A stretch of 64,000 nucleotides of DNA, from NCBI GenBank assembly GCA_963833375.1, contig CAWHXR010000001.1, positions 558,001-622,000 on the forward strand, in the 5' to 3' direction. The position numbers were made by a program, and so were the translations under genes. Numbering within the stretch: position 1 is the stretch's first letter; each line of letters begins with the position of its first letter. This DNA is from DASUPK01 sp963833375 (GTDB lineage: Bacteria > Actinomycetota > Thermoleophilia > Solirubrobacterales > 70-9). Positions 41,517 through 50,766 of this stretch are shown here, piece after piece. A model generated the notes under the pieces. It was given only the letters and a program-made list of their open reading frames with translations, had not been told where the DNA came from and did not search any database.

Positions 41517-41872
41517 TCCTTGGGCGGCGGGGGGAACGCCATCAGCTCGACCCGATGGCCGCCGGGCGCGATCGCGAAAGCGCGGTCCGCGCCCCAGAGC
41601 TGTCGCGTGTCCTCGACCTGGAAGCCGGCGCCGCGCAGCCGCTGCTTGGCCTCCGCGTGATCCGGCGCCACCACCGCGGCGTGACCGAGCGCCGGCGCGG
41701 TGTGGCCCTCGGTGAGGATCAGGTGGATCTGGGTGGCGTTCCGCTCGAGCCAGCGGACCGAGTCGCCGAGCACCTCGGCGGCCGGCACCTCCTCGAAGCC
41801 GAGCAGGGTCCAGAACTCGACCGAGCGGTCCGCCTCCTCGGGGGGCACCTCGAGTGAGACGTGGTGGAGCAC
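41513..41872 (-). CDS. VOC-family (glyoxalase-like) protein
   Basis: A 119-residue single vicinal-oxygen-chelate domain: MLHHVSLEVPPEEADRSVEF, then FEEVPAAEVLG and the second half IHLILTEGHTAPALGHAAVV, ending GGHRVELMAFPP. His and Glu at the strand ends (HVSLEV, GHAAVV, VELMAF) may supply metal ligands. It lies 29 bp downstream of the anchored cupredoxin gene on the same strand. It could be a lactoylglutathione-lyase-like enzyme or a binding/resistance protein; the substrate is unknown. Confidence 0.86.
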   Translation of the reverse strand: MLHHVSLEVPPEEADRSVEFWTLLGFEEVPAAEVLGDSVRWLERNATQIHLILTEGHTAPALGHAAVVAPDHAEAKQRLRGAGFQVEDTRQLWGADRAFAIAPGGHRVELMAFPPPPKD

Positions 41873-41901
41873 TGCTGAGCCTTTCCGGTCGCGTTCAGCG
41901 G

Positions 41902-42705
41902 CTAGAAGAGAGTGAGCTGCCGCCCGATTGCGGCAGCTGCGGCCTTCCGGCTGGAGTGCCTGACGATCAGCCCTGAGACGAGCAGCGCCGCCCCGACCAG
42001 CGCGAGGGCGCCGACGGCCATTCCGGTCATCGGCAGCGTGTTCGAATCACCGGCTGCATTTGGCGACGCGGCCGCCTTTGCCTCCGTCGGCGCCGAGCTG
42101 GAGCTCGATCCCGAGCCCGACGAGGAGGCCGAACCGCTCGAGCTCAGCACCCGGACGGTTCCCTTCATGTTCGGGTGGATGGTGCAGACGTAGCTGAATG
42201 TCCCCGGCCGGGTGAACATGTGGGACGCGCTTTGTCCCGAGACAACGGTGCCCGTGTCGAAGCTCCCGTCATCCGCCGTGGCCGTGTGAGGGGCGTTGCC
42301 GCTGTTGTGCCAGGTGACGATGTCGCCCACGCGGACGCTGACCGACGAGGGTGAGAAGAAGAAATCGCCCATCCTCACGGTCACCGAGGAGGCGGTGTGC
42401 GCCTTTCCCTTGCGCTGCGAGCCGTCGCCTCCCGCCGGGCCTACGCTGTTCGTCGGCGGGGGCGCAGCCGCATCGGCACTCCCGCCACTCTCGCCAGGCT
42501 TGCTGGTGTTGCCGGCCGGCTCCGAGGACGGCGGGGCCGGATCCGGTGCCGCGGGCGGAGCGGGTGGCGGCGGAGCGGGCGGATCAGCGGTCGTCGTGGT
42601 CGTCTCGCCCGGCGACCCCCCATCCTGCGCGGCGGAGACCGCCGGCACCGCGCAGATGGCGGCAAGGATGAGGATCCCGCCCGCGACCGCTCTCACTCCC
42701 TTCAT
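41902..42705 (-). CDS. LPXTG-anchored plastocyanin/cupredoxin-domain surface protein
   Basis: A 267-residue cell-wall protein. It has a signal peptide (about residues 1-25, VRAVAGGILILAAICAVPAVSA), a long T/P/A-rich stalk, and a single cupredoxin domain (about 110-190). The type-1 copper ligands are visible: the histidine of GNAPHTATA, then C, H and M in SYVCTIHPNMKGTV. After a serine-rich linker come LPMTG, a hydrophobic helix and the basic end RHSSRK, a sortase sorting signal. It would be a covalently wall-attached copper electron-transfer protein. The ATG at 42705 gives a proper signal peptide. No sortase gene lies nearby. Confidence 0.87.
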   Translation of the reverse strand: MKGVRAVAGGILILAAICAVPAVSAAQDGGSPGETTTTTADPPAPPPPAPPAAPDPAPPSSEPAGNTSKPGESGGSADAAAPPPTNSVGPAGGDGSQRKGKAHTASSVTVRMGDFFFSPSSVSVRVGDIVTWHNSGNAPHTATADDGSFDTGTVVSGQSASHMFTRPGTFSYVCTIHPNMKGTVRVLSSSGSASSSGSGSSSSSAPTEAKAAASPNAAGDSNTLPMTGMAVGALALVGAALLVSGLIVRHSSRKAAAAAIGRQLTLF

Positions 42706-42772
42706 GGCTCGAATCCTAGGCGCCGCCACCCTGCTGGGTGGTACGAAATTCTCGTTTTGGCCGGATTGCCCG

Positions 42773-44410
42773 CTAGCCGAGAGCGCTGACGCCCGGCGGG
42801 GCGTCCGAGGGCTCGGGAGGCTGCTCGGCCGCGACCCGCTTCCGATGGGTGCGGATCTCGCTCATCATGCGCTCGAGCCGCGGCTCGGTGGAGGCGTCGA
42901 CGTGGGTCATCGCCGCCGCAATCGCCGGATGGACCGAGGCGATCCGCTCGTGCATGGCGTGGGCGACCGCCCGGTAGGTAGGGTGACCCTCGCGGCCGGA
43001 GCGCAGCTCGATCAGGTGCATCGCCTCACGGGCGTTCAGGTCGAGCAGGTAGCGGATCCGGTAGCCGAGGCAGAGCGCGTACGGAGCCGCGTCCGGCATC
43101 CCCGCCGCCGCGAGTCGCTCGTACTCGGTCCGTGAGATCTCCAGAGCGCGCTCGTACTCGGCCCCGGCGCCCGCCTCGCTGACCTCGTCGGGAATGCCGG
43201 CGCCCAGGTCCGGGCTGAGCCGCTGCCACTGGCAGGTCAGCATCCGGTGGCGCTGGAGGTCGCGGAAACCGCCGTAGTCGGAGACGATCTCGAAGCGGTA
43301 GCGGACCGCCTCCCAGCCGCGGCCTGGGCGGTGGCGCCGGTTCGGCCGATCGCCGGCGAGCTCGGCGATGATCTCGGCCTGCTCGTCGGGGGGCAGCGTC
43401 CGCACCCGATCGAGGATCGCCCGCTCCGAGGTCCCGGCTGACTCGAAGAGCGACGCGGCGATCAGCTCCTCCTCGGAGCCCTCGACGTCGAGCAGCTCGA
43501 CGGAGGGGGCATCGGAGCCCTCCCGCCGATCGAGGCCCATCCGGGCGACCCAGCGCTCGGCGGCCTCCCGCCTCGCCTCCAGGTAGGAGATCCACTCGCC
43601 GCCCCGGTCGGGCCGCTCCACCCGGGCGACGAAGCTCGGCATCACCTTCTTCAGCTCCTCGAGGATCATCGCGGCGAAGTGCCGCGACTCCGGCAGCGGC
43701 GAGGCCAGCATCCGAAGCAGGAGTTGCTCGTAGGCCTGGCCGGACGCGAAGATCCCGACGTGGCTGAGGGTGGAGGCGGGCAGCAGGCCGCGCAGCAGGT
43801 CCAGCGCCTTGGCCTTGATCGAGCGCTCCCAGGCCGCCTCCGGCTCGTCCCCGCGCGGCCAGCGCTCGGCGGCCCACTGCCTCAGCTGCGCGAGGGAGTG
43901 CGAGTAGATCGCGAAGATCTCCCCCATCGCCTTGGCGTACTCGGGACCGAGCTCGTCGCCGCCATAGAAGCGATGACCGCCGCCGGCCGACTCGGGAAGC
44001 GGCTGGTCGTAGGCGATGTAGCGGGTGGACTGCTCGAGGTAGGCGGCGAGGCGACCGCGCTGGAGGACCTTCGTCAGCACGTTGGAGACCCACTCGCAGG
44101 CGACGTGCGCCCCGCCGACCTGGGCGATCGAGTCGTCGCCGTATCCCATGAAGACGCGCTCGTAGAGCCCGGCCGCCCGCTCGCCTTCCTCGCCCTCGAA
44201 CGGCCGCCCGCCCTCGGGGACGTCGGCGGCGAACTCATCGAGGTAGAGGCGGCGGAGCGTCCCGGCGTAGCGCGAGTAGCGTGCGAAGAGGGCCCCCTTG
44301 ATCGTCTCCGGCAGGTTGACCAGCGCGAAGACGGGACGGTCGAGGTTGGTGAAGTGGGGGGAGAGGAGCCTCCGTTCCTCTTCTGTGAATTCCTCGACCG
44401 GGTAGCGCAC
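42773..44410 (-). CDS. Double-length ThyX-like protein (thymidylate synthase homologue)
   Basis: A 545-residue protein made of two ThyX-fold halves, against about 220-250 residues for a single ThyX. The N-half (about 1-260) has EQSTRYIAYD, which matches the end of the RHR-x7-S signature, but its start reads RGR (118-120), so the central histidine is lost; S128 is kept. The C-half (about 360-545) has RHR at 387-389, but the serine position is arginine (RHRMLTCQWQR), while NAREAMHLIELR is typical of ThyX. ThyX makes dTMP with FAD and methylene-tetrahydrofolate; whether this fused form does is uncertain. The start is GTG at 44410. Confidence 0.85.
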   Translation of the reverse strand: MRYPVEEFTEEERRLLSPHFTNLDRPVFALVNLPETIKGALFARYSRYAGTLRRLYLDEFAADVPEGGRPFEGEEGERAAGLYERVFMGYGDDSIAQVGGAHVACEWVSNVLTKVLQRGRLAAYLEQSTRYIAYDQPLPESAGGGHRFYGGDELGPEYAKAMGEIFAIYSHSLAQLRQWAAERWPRGDEPEAAWERSIKAKALDLLRGLLPASTLSHVGIFASGQAYEQLLLRMLASPLPESRHFAAMILEELKKVMPSFVARVERPDRGGEWISYLEARREAAERWVARMGLDRREGSDAPSVELLDVEGSEEELIAASLFESAGTSERAILDRVRTLPPDEQAEIIAELAGDRPNRRHRPGRGWEAVRYRFEIVSDYGGFRDLQRHRMLTCQWQRLSPDLGAGIPDEVSEAGAGAEYERALEISRTEYERLAAAGMPDAAPYALCLGYRIRYLLDLNAREAMHLIELRSGREGHPTYRAVAHAMHERIASVHPAIAAAMTHVDASTEPRLERMMSEIRTHRKRVAAEQPPEPSDAPPGVSALG

Positions 44411-44428
44411 GGGCGAGCCAGCCTAGCT

Positions 44429-45358
44429 CTATCCCCAGATCGATTGAGCGGCCAATGCCGCAATCACCGCGACGGCGGTCGTCCAGGCGACGGCCCGCGC
44501 CGCGAACTTCGCGTCCAGCCCGTAGACGTGGGCGACGAGCAGCGTGTTGACACCGCAGGGCATCGCCGCCAGCAGCAGGTATGGGCCCGGCAGGTCGATG
44601 AAGGGAAGGGAGAGGAGCAGGAGCAGACCCGGCGCGATCACGAGCCGCAGCAGGATCGCGGCGCCGACCGGCGGCTGAAACGGGGAACCGAGCTGGACGC
44701 GCTGCTCCTCGACCTCCTCGGCGAGCACCGCCCCCACGGCGAAGAACCCGATCGGCAGCAGGGCGATCACCGCGGCGCGCGAGACGTCGACGAGGACGCC
44801 GGGGGCGAGCGAATCCGGGGCGATCAGCGCCGCGATCGCCGCGTAGAGCGGCGGGTTCCGCGTGAAGAACGCGATCGTCCTCCCCTTCACCCCTTCTCCG
44901 GCGCGGCGGCCGAAGCTGGCGCCCACGCCGAAGCCGAGCAGCAGCAGGCAGGGCGCGGAGACCACCACGTCGTAGACGACCGCCTCCCCCAGCGCGTGGA
45001 AGCCGAGCAGCGAGGCGCAGAGCGGATAGCCGAGGTAGCCCGTGTTCGGCACGAGCGTGCCGGTGATCAGCGTCCCGGTCGACGGGCGCTGCAGCCGCAG
45101 CAGGCTCTGACCGGTGACCCAGGCGAGGCCGGCGGCGCTCAGAATGGCGATCCAGCCGATCACCAGGCCGCCACCGAGGTCGGCGTTCAGGTGAACCGTG
45201 GCGAGGTTGAAGAAGACGACGAACGGGATCAACGTGTAGAGCGAGATGACCAGGGCGCGGCGCGCCCAGCCCACGGCCCGGACCGGCCAGCGGCGCTCGG
45301 CGGCGATCCCGGCCGAGCCGGAGACGACGATCGCGGCGACGGTGAGGAGCACGCCCAC
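44429..45358 (-). CDS. AEC-family (auxin efflux carrier-like) transporter
   Basis: A 309-residue membrane protein with ten hydrophobic segments arranged as two inverted halves: FFNLATVHLNADLGGGLVIGW, GTLVPNTGYLGYPLCASLLG and the C-terminal LLAAMPCGVNTLLVAHVYGLD, the last being the proline/asparagine crossover typical of AEC proteins. Members export carboxylates or auxins and related acids. The start is GTG at 45358. It lies 18 bp upstream of the ThyX-like gene and 42 bp after nuoN, so possibly at the end of the nuo transcript. Confidence 0.88.
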   Translation of the reverse strand: MGVLLTVAAIVVSGSAGIAAERRWPVRAVGWARRALVISLYTLIPFVVFFNLATVHLNADLGGGLVIGWIAILSAAGLAWVTGQSLLRLQRPSTGTLITGTLVPNTGYLGYPLCASLLGFHALGEAVVYDVVVSAPCLLLLGFGVGASFGRRAGEGVKGRTIAFFTRNPPLYAAIAALIAPDSLAPGVLVDVSRAAVIALLPIGFFAVGAVLAEEVEEQRVQLGSPFQPPVGAAILLRLVIAPGLLLLLSLPFIDLPGPYLLLAAMPCGVNTLLVAHVYGLDAKFAARAVAWTTAVAVIAALAAQSIWG

Positions 45359-45400
45359 GGCGCGCCATCCTCGCGGAAGGGACGAGACGACGGCGGAGGC

Positions 45401-46936
45401 TCAGCCGAGCGTCGTCGCCAGCGACGAGGCCGCGTGCGAGGCCCAGTCGATCAGCGGCGACGGGGCGACGCCGAACACCACGGTCGCCGCGCCGCAGAGC
45501 AGTGCCGAGCCGACGATCAACATGCAGCGACTTCCCCCCTTCACGGGGCCGGGCGCCATTGCGACGTCCGCCTCCGGAGAGGCCCCGGCGATCACGGGCA
45601 ACGCCGGCCCGGGTTCCGCGCCCGGTTCGGGTCGCATCCAGACAGCCGCCACCACTCGCAGGTAGTAGGCGAGGGAGACCATCGCCCCGGCGACGATCGC
45701 GACGCCGAGCCAGGTGTAGTCGCCGTCGACGGTCGCCTCGATCAGGAAGAGCTTGCCCATGAACCCGCTGGTGCCGGGCAAGCCGGCGAGGGCGAGCATC
45801 CCGATCGTCAGCGGCCACGCCAGCAGGGGGCGCGAGCGGCCGATCCCGGCGAGCGCCTCGATGTCGTCGCCGCGGTCGGTCTCCCGCTCGCGCGCGAGCA
45901 CGACGGCGAAGACGGCGAGGTTCATCAGCGTGTACGCGGCCAGGTAGAAGACCAGGGCCTTGAGCCCGGTCTCGGTCGCGACCACGACCCCGGCCAGCAT
46001 GTAGCCGGCCTGGGCGATGCCGGAGTAGCCCATCAGCCTCTTCATGGAGTCCTGGCTGAGCGCCCCGACGTTGCCGATCGCGATGGAGGCGACCGCCAGC
46101 GCCGCCAGCGCCGGCTTCCAGTCGTGGGCGATCGGGCCCAGCGCGACCTCGAAGAGACGGGCGAGCGCAAGGAAGGCGGCGGCCTTGGTGGCGACCGCCA
46201 TGAACGCGGTGATCGGGGTGGGGGCGCCCTGGTAGACGTCGGGCGTCCACTGGTGGAAGGGCGCCACGGACGTCTTGAAGGCGAGCCCGGTGGCGACCAT
46301 CGCGGTGCCGATCAGGACGAGGGTGTCGTTGCCGTTCCCGCCCGGGCCGACCGCGTGCGCGATCCCGGTGAAGTCCGTCGACCCCGACGCCCCGTAGAGC
46401 AGGGCGAACCCGTAGAGGACCGTCGCCGAGCCGATCGAGCCGATGATCAGGTACTTCAGGCCGGACTCGAGCGAGCGCTCTTCGCGGCGGGCCGACGCGC
46501 ACAGCACGTAGAGCGGGATCGAGAGCAGCTCCAGGGCGACGAAGAAGGCGACCAGGTTCTGCGCCTGTGCGATCAGCGTCATGCCGAGGACCGAGCCGAG
46601 CAGCAGGGTGTAGAAGGCGCCGTGGCCGGCCTCCTCGGCGGCGGGCTCGCGGATCGAGAACAGGGCGGCGATGGCGGCGGCGGCGCAGGCGATCAGCGTC
46701 GCCGAGAGGCCGAAGGCGTCGAGGCGCAGCGCGCCGGCGACCAGGTCGGCGTTCGATCCCCACTGCCAGATCGCCAGGCCGGCCGTTGCGGCCAGCACGG
46801 CGATCGTCAGGTAGGCCGCCGTGAACCGGCCGATCCGAGGGATCAGCCCGGCCAGCAGCACGACGCAGAGCCCCGCGGTCAGGGCGATCACGGGCGAGAG
46901 CCCGGCGTAGTCGATGTGGGGGGCGTTGAAGGTCAT
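45401..46936 (-). CDS. nuoN: NADH-quinone oxidoreductase subunit N
   Basis: A 511-residue proton-pumping antiporter-like subunit of complex I with about 14 membrane helices. Conserved segments include the lysine-bearing FKTSVAPFHQWTPDVYQGAP and the broken helix with SQDSMKRLMGYSGIAQAGYML. The C-terminal third is followed by a glycine/serine/proline-rich loop (EPGAEPGPALPVIAGASPEA) that looks inserted. It is the last gene of the operon and overlaps nuoM by 4 bases (ATGA). Confidence 0.96.
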   Translation of the reverse strand: MTFNAPHIDYAGLSPVIALTAGLCVVLLAGLIPRIGRFTAAYLTIAVLAATAGLAIWQWGSNADLVAGALRLDAFGLSATLIACAAAAIAALFSIREPAAEEAGHGAFYTLLLGSVLGMTLIAQAQNLVAFFVALELLSIPLYVLCASARREERSLESGLKYLIIGSIGSATVLYGFALLYGASGSTDFTGIAHAVGPGGNGNDTLVLIGTAMVATGLAFKTSVAPFHQWTPDVYQGAPTPITAFMAVATKAAAFLALARLFEVALGPIAHDWKPALAALAVASIAIGNVGALSQDSMKRLMGYSGIAQAGYMLAGVVVATETGLKALVFYLAAYTLMNLAVFAVVLARERETDRGDDIEALAGIGRSRPLLAWPLTIGMLALAGLPGTSGFMGKLFLIEATVDGDYTWLGVAIVAGAMVSLAYYLRVVAAVWMRPEPGAEPGPALPVIAGASPEADVAMAPGPVKGGSRCMLIVGSALLCGAATVVFGVAPSPLIDWASHAASSLATTLG

Positions 46937-48444
46937 CGCTCAGCGACCTGGGCGGGCGGCTTCTGCGCCGAAGGCGCGAGCTGGCCGCTGACCGTCTTGT
47001 CGGTCCGATGGAGGATCAGCCCCGGCCAGAGCGCGAGGGCGACGAGGCAGGCGACCAGGCCGCCGATCACGCTGCCCTCCAGCAGGGCGATCTCACGCGA
47101 CTCGATCCCGTCGGGCTTGCGGTTGTGCATCGCGTGCTGGTAGAGGCGCAGCGCGTAGTAGGCGGCGAGCGCGATGCCGAAGGCGGCGACGAAGGCGTAG
47201 ACGATCTTCGCCTGGAAGATCCCGTTGAGGATGTAGAACTCGCCGACGAAGTTGGAGGAGCCGGGGATGGCGAGCAGGGCCATGGTGACGATCAGGAACA
47301 TGGCGGCGAGGACCGGCGCCCTCATCGCCAGGCCGCCCATCCTGGTGATGTCGTCGCCGCCGGCGCGGGCCGCCAGCACCACCACGATCAGCAGCAGCGG
47401 CGCCACGACGAGGCCGTGGTTGACCATCTGCAGGACCGCGCCGTCGGCGCCGTCGGCGCGCAGGCTGAAGATGCCCAGCGTGATGAAGCCGAGCTGGGCG
47501 ACCGAGGAGTAGCCGGCGATCAGCCGGGCGCTGCTCTGGCTGAACGCCATCACCGAGCCGTAGAGGATCGAGGCGACCGCGATCACCAGGATCACCTCCT
47601 GGAAGTGGTTGGTCGCGGTGGGGAAGATGGGCAGCACGACGCGCAGGAAGCCGTAGGCGCCGACCTTGGAGAGGACGCCGGAGAAGATCGCCAAGGCCGG
47701 CAGGGGTGCGACGCGGTAGGCGTCCGGCATCCAACCGTGGAGCGGGAAGGCCGGCATCTTCACCAGGAAGGCGGCGGCGAAGAACCAGAAGATCCAGTAC
47801 TGGCTGCCTGCGCCGAGGGGGTGGGCGGCGAGGTGCTGCATGTTGAAGTCGATCGGCCCACCGTTCGCGGTGAGGATGCCGGTGGCGATCGCGCCGACCA
47901 GCATCAGCAGCGACCCCACCAGCGTGTAGACGATCATCTTGATCACCGCCGGCTGCGGCCTGATCGGGCCCTCGCCCTCCTGCGGCCGGCCCGGATGCTG
48001 CGTCCCCCAGCTTCCGAACAGGAAGTAGAACGGGATCAGCATCAGGTCGAAGAAGAGGACGAAGAGGATCAGGTCCTGGGCGAGGAAGGCGCCGAGTGTC
48101 GCGGTCTCGGCGAGGCCCAGCATCAGGAACCAGGTCCGCGGTCTCTCCGGCGGGTTGATCGCCGACCAGGTGGTCGCCGCCAGCCAGAGCACGGATGTGA
48201 GCAGGACGAGGAAGATGCTGATCCCGTCGACGCCGAGCTGGTAGCGGACGCCGAGGGTGGGGATCCAGCTCTCGTCGACGGTGTGCTGGAGGCCGATCGA
48301 CGGATTGAAGTTGGCGACCACGTAGATCACCAGCCCGAGGCGGGTGAGCGCGGTGAGCAACGGGGGCAGCGGGACGAGGCGCTGTGGCATGGCGCAGGCG
48401 AGCAGCCCGGCGGCGAGCGGGGCCCAGAGCAGGATTTGGATCAC
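46933..48444 (-). CDS. nuoM: NADH-quinone oxidoreductase subunit M
   Basis: A 503-residue antiporter-like subunit with about 14 helices. The glutamate/lysine centre includes WFFAAAFLVKMPAFPLHGWM, and SSARLIAGYSSVAQLGFITLG is the later conserved region. GTG at 48444 was chosen: it removes a spurious N-terminal extension, has GAGGGG upstream and starts just after nuoL. An R/G/Q-rich loop (GTQHPGRPQEGEGPIRPQ) between helices is unusual for the family. It overlaps nuoN by 4 bases. Confidence 0.95.
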   Translation of the reverse strand: MIQILLWAPLAAGLLACAMPQRLVPLPPLLTALTRLGLVIYVVANFNPSIGLQHTVDESWIPTLGVRYQLGVDGISIFLVLLTSVLWLAATTWSAINPPERPRTWFLMLGLAETATLGAFLAQDLILFVLFFDLMLIPFYFLFGSWGTQHPGRPQEGEGPIRPQPAVIKMIVYTLVGSLLMLVGAIATGILTANGGPIDFNMQHLAAHPLGAGSQYWIFWFFAAAFLVKMPAFPLHGWMPDAYRVAPLPALAIFSGVLSKVGAYGFLRVVLPIFPTATNHFQEVILVIAVASILYGSVMAFSQSSARLIAGYSSVAQLGFITLGIFSLRADGADGAVLQMVNHGLVVAPLLLIVVVLAARAGGDDITRMGGLAMRAPVLAAMFLIVTMALLAIPGSSNFVGEFYILNGIFQAKIVYAFVAAFGIALAAYYALRLYQHAMHNRKPDGIESREIALLEGSVIGGLVACLVALALWPGLILHRTDKTVSGQLAPSAQKPPAQVAER

Positions 48445-48454
48445 GAGACGCCCC

Positions 48455-50461
48455 TCATGAGCTCTGCAGGAGGAAGTAGAGGCCGAGTCCGGCGAAGCCG
48501 GTGACCAGGAACAGGGCGTAGGAGCGCAGGTAGCCGGACTGAGCGCCGCGGACACCGGCGTTGGCGCCCCGGACGAGGTCGGTCACGCCGACCACCAACC
48601 CCTGGACCACGTACCGCTCGAAGATCGAGTTGGCGCCGCGGCCGATGGCGAGCGCCGGGCGCACGACCAGGATGTCGAGCGCCTCGTCGAAGTACCACTT
48701 GCGCTCGAGGAAGTCGTGGAGCCAGGGGAAGCGCTTGATCAGGGCCGCGGTCGTGCCGGGCCTGCGCAGGTAGGCGTAGTAGGCGGTCGCGATCCCGAGC
48801 ACGGAGATCAGCCCGCCGATCAGGAGCCCCCGATAGGCGGCGGTCGTGGTCGGCCCCTGCTCGTAGAGCTTCGAGTCGAGGAAGGATCCGTGCAGGAACT
48901 TGTGGACGACATCGTCGACGCCCGGGATCTGCACAAACCCGGCAAACAGCGCCCCGAAACCCAGGAGGGTCATAGCGATCTTCATCGGCCACTCCCGCTC
49001 GGCGATCTGGTGGGTGGGGCCGGGGAAGCCCACGTCGGTGTCCTCGGGCTCGCCCGTCGCCGGATTCTCCGGCTCGGCGTGGTGGATGTGGCCTCCCTCG
49101 AGCTCGCGGGCCTCCTCGCAGGGCTCGCCGAAGACCACCCGGAAGCCGATCCGGAAGGCGTAGAAGGCCGTGAGCAGCGCCCCGATGTACCCGCCGATGG
49201 TGAAGATCACGTAGAAGCCGCCGCGGTAGGCCGCGAAGTCGACGATCTCGTCCTTCGAGAACCATCCCGAGGTCAGAGGGAAGGCCGCCAACGCCAGCGC
49301 GCCGATCAGGAGCGTCGCCGAAGTGAAGGGCATCGCCTTCCGGAAGCCGCCCATCAGGTCGATGTTCTGGCGGTTCGCCATCGCCCCGATCACCGAGCCG
49401 GCCGCCATGAAGAGGAGGGCCTTGAAGAAGGCGTGCGTCATCAGGTGGAAGAGCCCCTCCGAGTAGGCGCCGATCCCGACCCCGACCACCATGTAGCCGA
49501 TCTGGCTCATGGTCGAGTAGGCGATGATCCGCTTCAGGTCGGTGACGACCAGCGCGATCGTCGCCGCGATCAGCAGCGTGGCCAGGCCGACGAACGCGGC
49601 GACGTCGGCGGCGGTGAGCCCGATCTCGAAGAGCGGGTGGAAGCGGGCGATCAGGTAGACGCCGGCGGTCACCATCGTCGCGGCGTGGATCAGGGCGGAG
49701 ACCGGCGTCGGGCCCTCCATCGCGTCCGGAAGCCAGGTGTGGAGAGGCACTTGGGCGGACTTGGCGAACGCGCCCACCAGCAGCAGCAGGCAGATCGCGA
49801 TCACGACGCCCTGGTTGGTGTGGAAAGTGGCCTGGGCCTTGCTGAACACCTGGAGCAGGTCGAAGGTCCCAAGGTCCCTGAAGATGAAGAAGGCCGCCAG
49901 CACCATGCCGACGTCGCCGATCACGTTGATGACGAACGCCTTCATTCCGGCGCGGGTGGCGGTGGTACGCCGGTACCAGAAGCTGATCAGCGCGTAGGAC
50001 GCGAAGCCGACGAACGCCCAGCCGACGATCAGCAGCACGAGGTTGCCGGCCAGGACCAGCAGCAGCATCGAGAAGACGAAGAAGTTGAGGTAGGCGAAGA
50101 ACCGGTTGAAGCCGCGGTCGGAGGTGAGGTAGCTGATCGAGTAGAGGTGGATCAGCATCGAGACGCCGCTGACGATCAGGCACATGTAGACCGAGAGCGG
50201 GTCGACCAGGACGTTGAGTTGGATGTTGAGCCCGGCCGCGCTCGCGTAGTCGTAGAGCGAGGAGGTGACCTGCCGGTGGTCGACCGGCAGGTCGAGGACC
50301 TTGACCAGCATCCCGATCGAGGCCAGGAAGGAGAGACCGATGGCCGCCGTGCCGATCCACCCGGCGCTGGCTCCGGGCAGCTTCTTGAAGGCGAGGCTGA
50401 TCAGCAGGGTCCCGCCGAGCGGGAAGGCGAGAACCAGCCAGCCGTACGCGGTCGCGCTCAA
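48455..50461 (-). CDS. nuoL: NADH-quinone oxidoreductase subunit L
   Basis: A 668-residue subunit, the largest antiporter-like chain of complex I, with about 16 helices including the long lateral C-terminal helix. The family core is visible: LLLLVGAFAKSAQVPLHTWL with its lysine and ALIHAATMVTAGVYLIARF. An acidic, histidine-containing insertion (EEARELEGGHIHHAEPENPA) interrupts the C-terminal third, a variation common in actinobacterial NuoL. It is separated from nuoK by 3 bp and from nuoM by 10 bp. Confidence 0.96.
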   Translation of the reverse strand: MSATAYGWLVLAFPLGGTLLISLAFKKLPGASAGWIGTAAIGLSFLASIGMLVKVLDLPVDHRQVTSSLYDYASAAGLNIQLNVLVDPLSVYMCLIVSGVSMLIHLYSISYLTSDRGFNRFFAYLNFFVFSMLLLVLAGNLVLLIVGWAFVGFASYALISFWYRRTTATRAGMKAFVINVIGDVGMVLAAFFIFRDLGTFDLLQVFSKAQATFHTNQGVVIAICLLLLVGAFAKSAQVPLHTWLPDAMEGPTPVSALIHAATMVTAGVYLIARFHPLFEIGLTAADVAAFVGLATLLIAATIALVVTDLKRIIAYSTMSQIGYMVVGVGIGAYSEGLFHLMTHAFFKALLFMAAGSVIGAMANRQNIDLMGGFRKAMPFTSATLLIGALALAAFPLTSGWFSKDEIVDFAAYRGGFYVIFTIGGYIGALLTAFYAFRIGFRVVFGEPCEEARELEGGHIHHAEPENPATGEPEDTDVGFPGPTHQIAEREWPMKIAMTLLGFGALFAGFVQIPGVDDVVHKFLHGSFLDSKLYEQGPTTTAAYRGLLIGGLISVLGIATAYYAYLRRPGTTAALIKRFPWLHDFLERKWYFDEALDILVVRPALAIGRGANSIFERYVVQGLVVGVTDLVRGANAGVRGAQSGYLRSYALFLVTGFAGLGLYFLLQSS

Positions 50462-50464
50462 GCT

Positions 50465-50764
50465 CTAGCCCCTGAGGCTGCGGAGGTCGTCGACGTTGAG
50501 AGGGATCCGGCGCCGGTAGGCGGCGACGATGATCCCCAGGCCGACCACGACCTCGCAGGCCGCGATCACCATCACGATCAGGGCGAAGACCTGCCCGTCC
50601 TGGTTGCCGAGCGAGCGCGAGAAGGCGAGCAGCGCGAGGTTGCCCGCGTTCAGCATCAACTCGAGGCAGAGCAGGATCACCAGCGGGCTGCGGCGGAGCA
50701 GCACTCCCGAGACGCCGACGGCGAAGAGCAGCGCCGAGAGGACGAGGTACCAGGTGATGTCCAT
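50465..50764 (-). CDS. nuoK: NADH-quinone oxidoreductase subunit K
   Basis: A 99-residue three-helix subunit of the proton-pumping core. LVILLCLELMLNAGNLALL carries the key membrane glutamate, and MVIAACEVVVGLGIIVAAY is the third helix with the second conserved glutamate. Length and pattern are typical. It lies 2 bp downstream of nuoJ and 3 bp upstream of nuoL. Confidence 0.97.
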   Translation of the reverse strand: MDITWYLVLSALLFAVGVSGVLLRRSPLVILLCLELMLNAGNLALLAFSRSLGNQDGQVFALIVMVIAACEVVVGLGIIVAAYRRRIPLNVDDLRSLRG

Positions 50765-50766
50765 CC

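Noticed and set aside
43679..47143. 1154-codon open frame antisense to the ThyX-like and nuoMN region
   Set aside because: It spans four genes that have clear families on the other strand, and its translation is arginine/glutamate/glycine low-complexity without domains.
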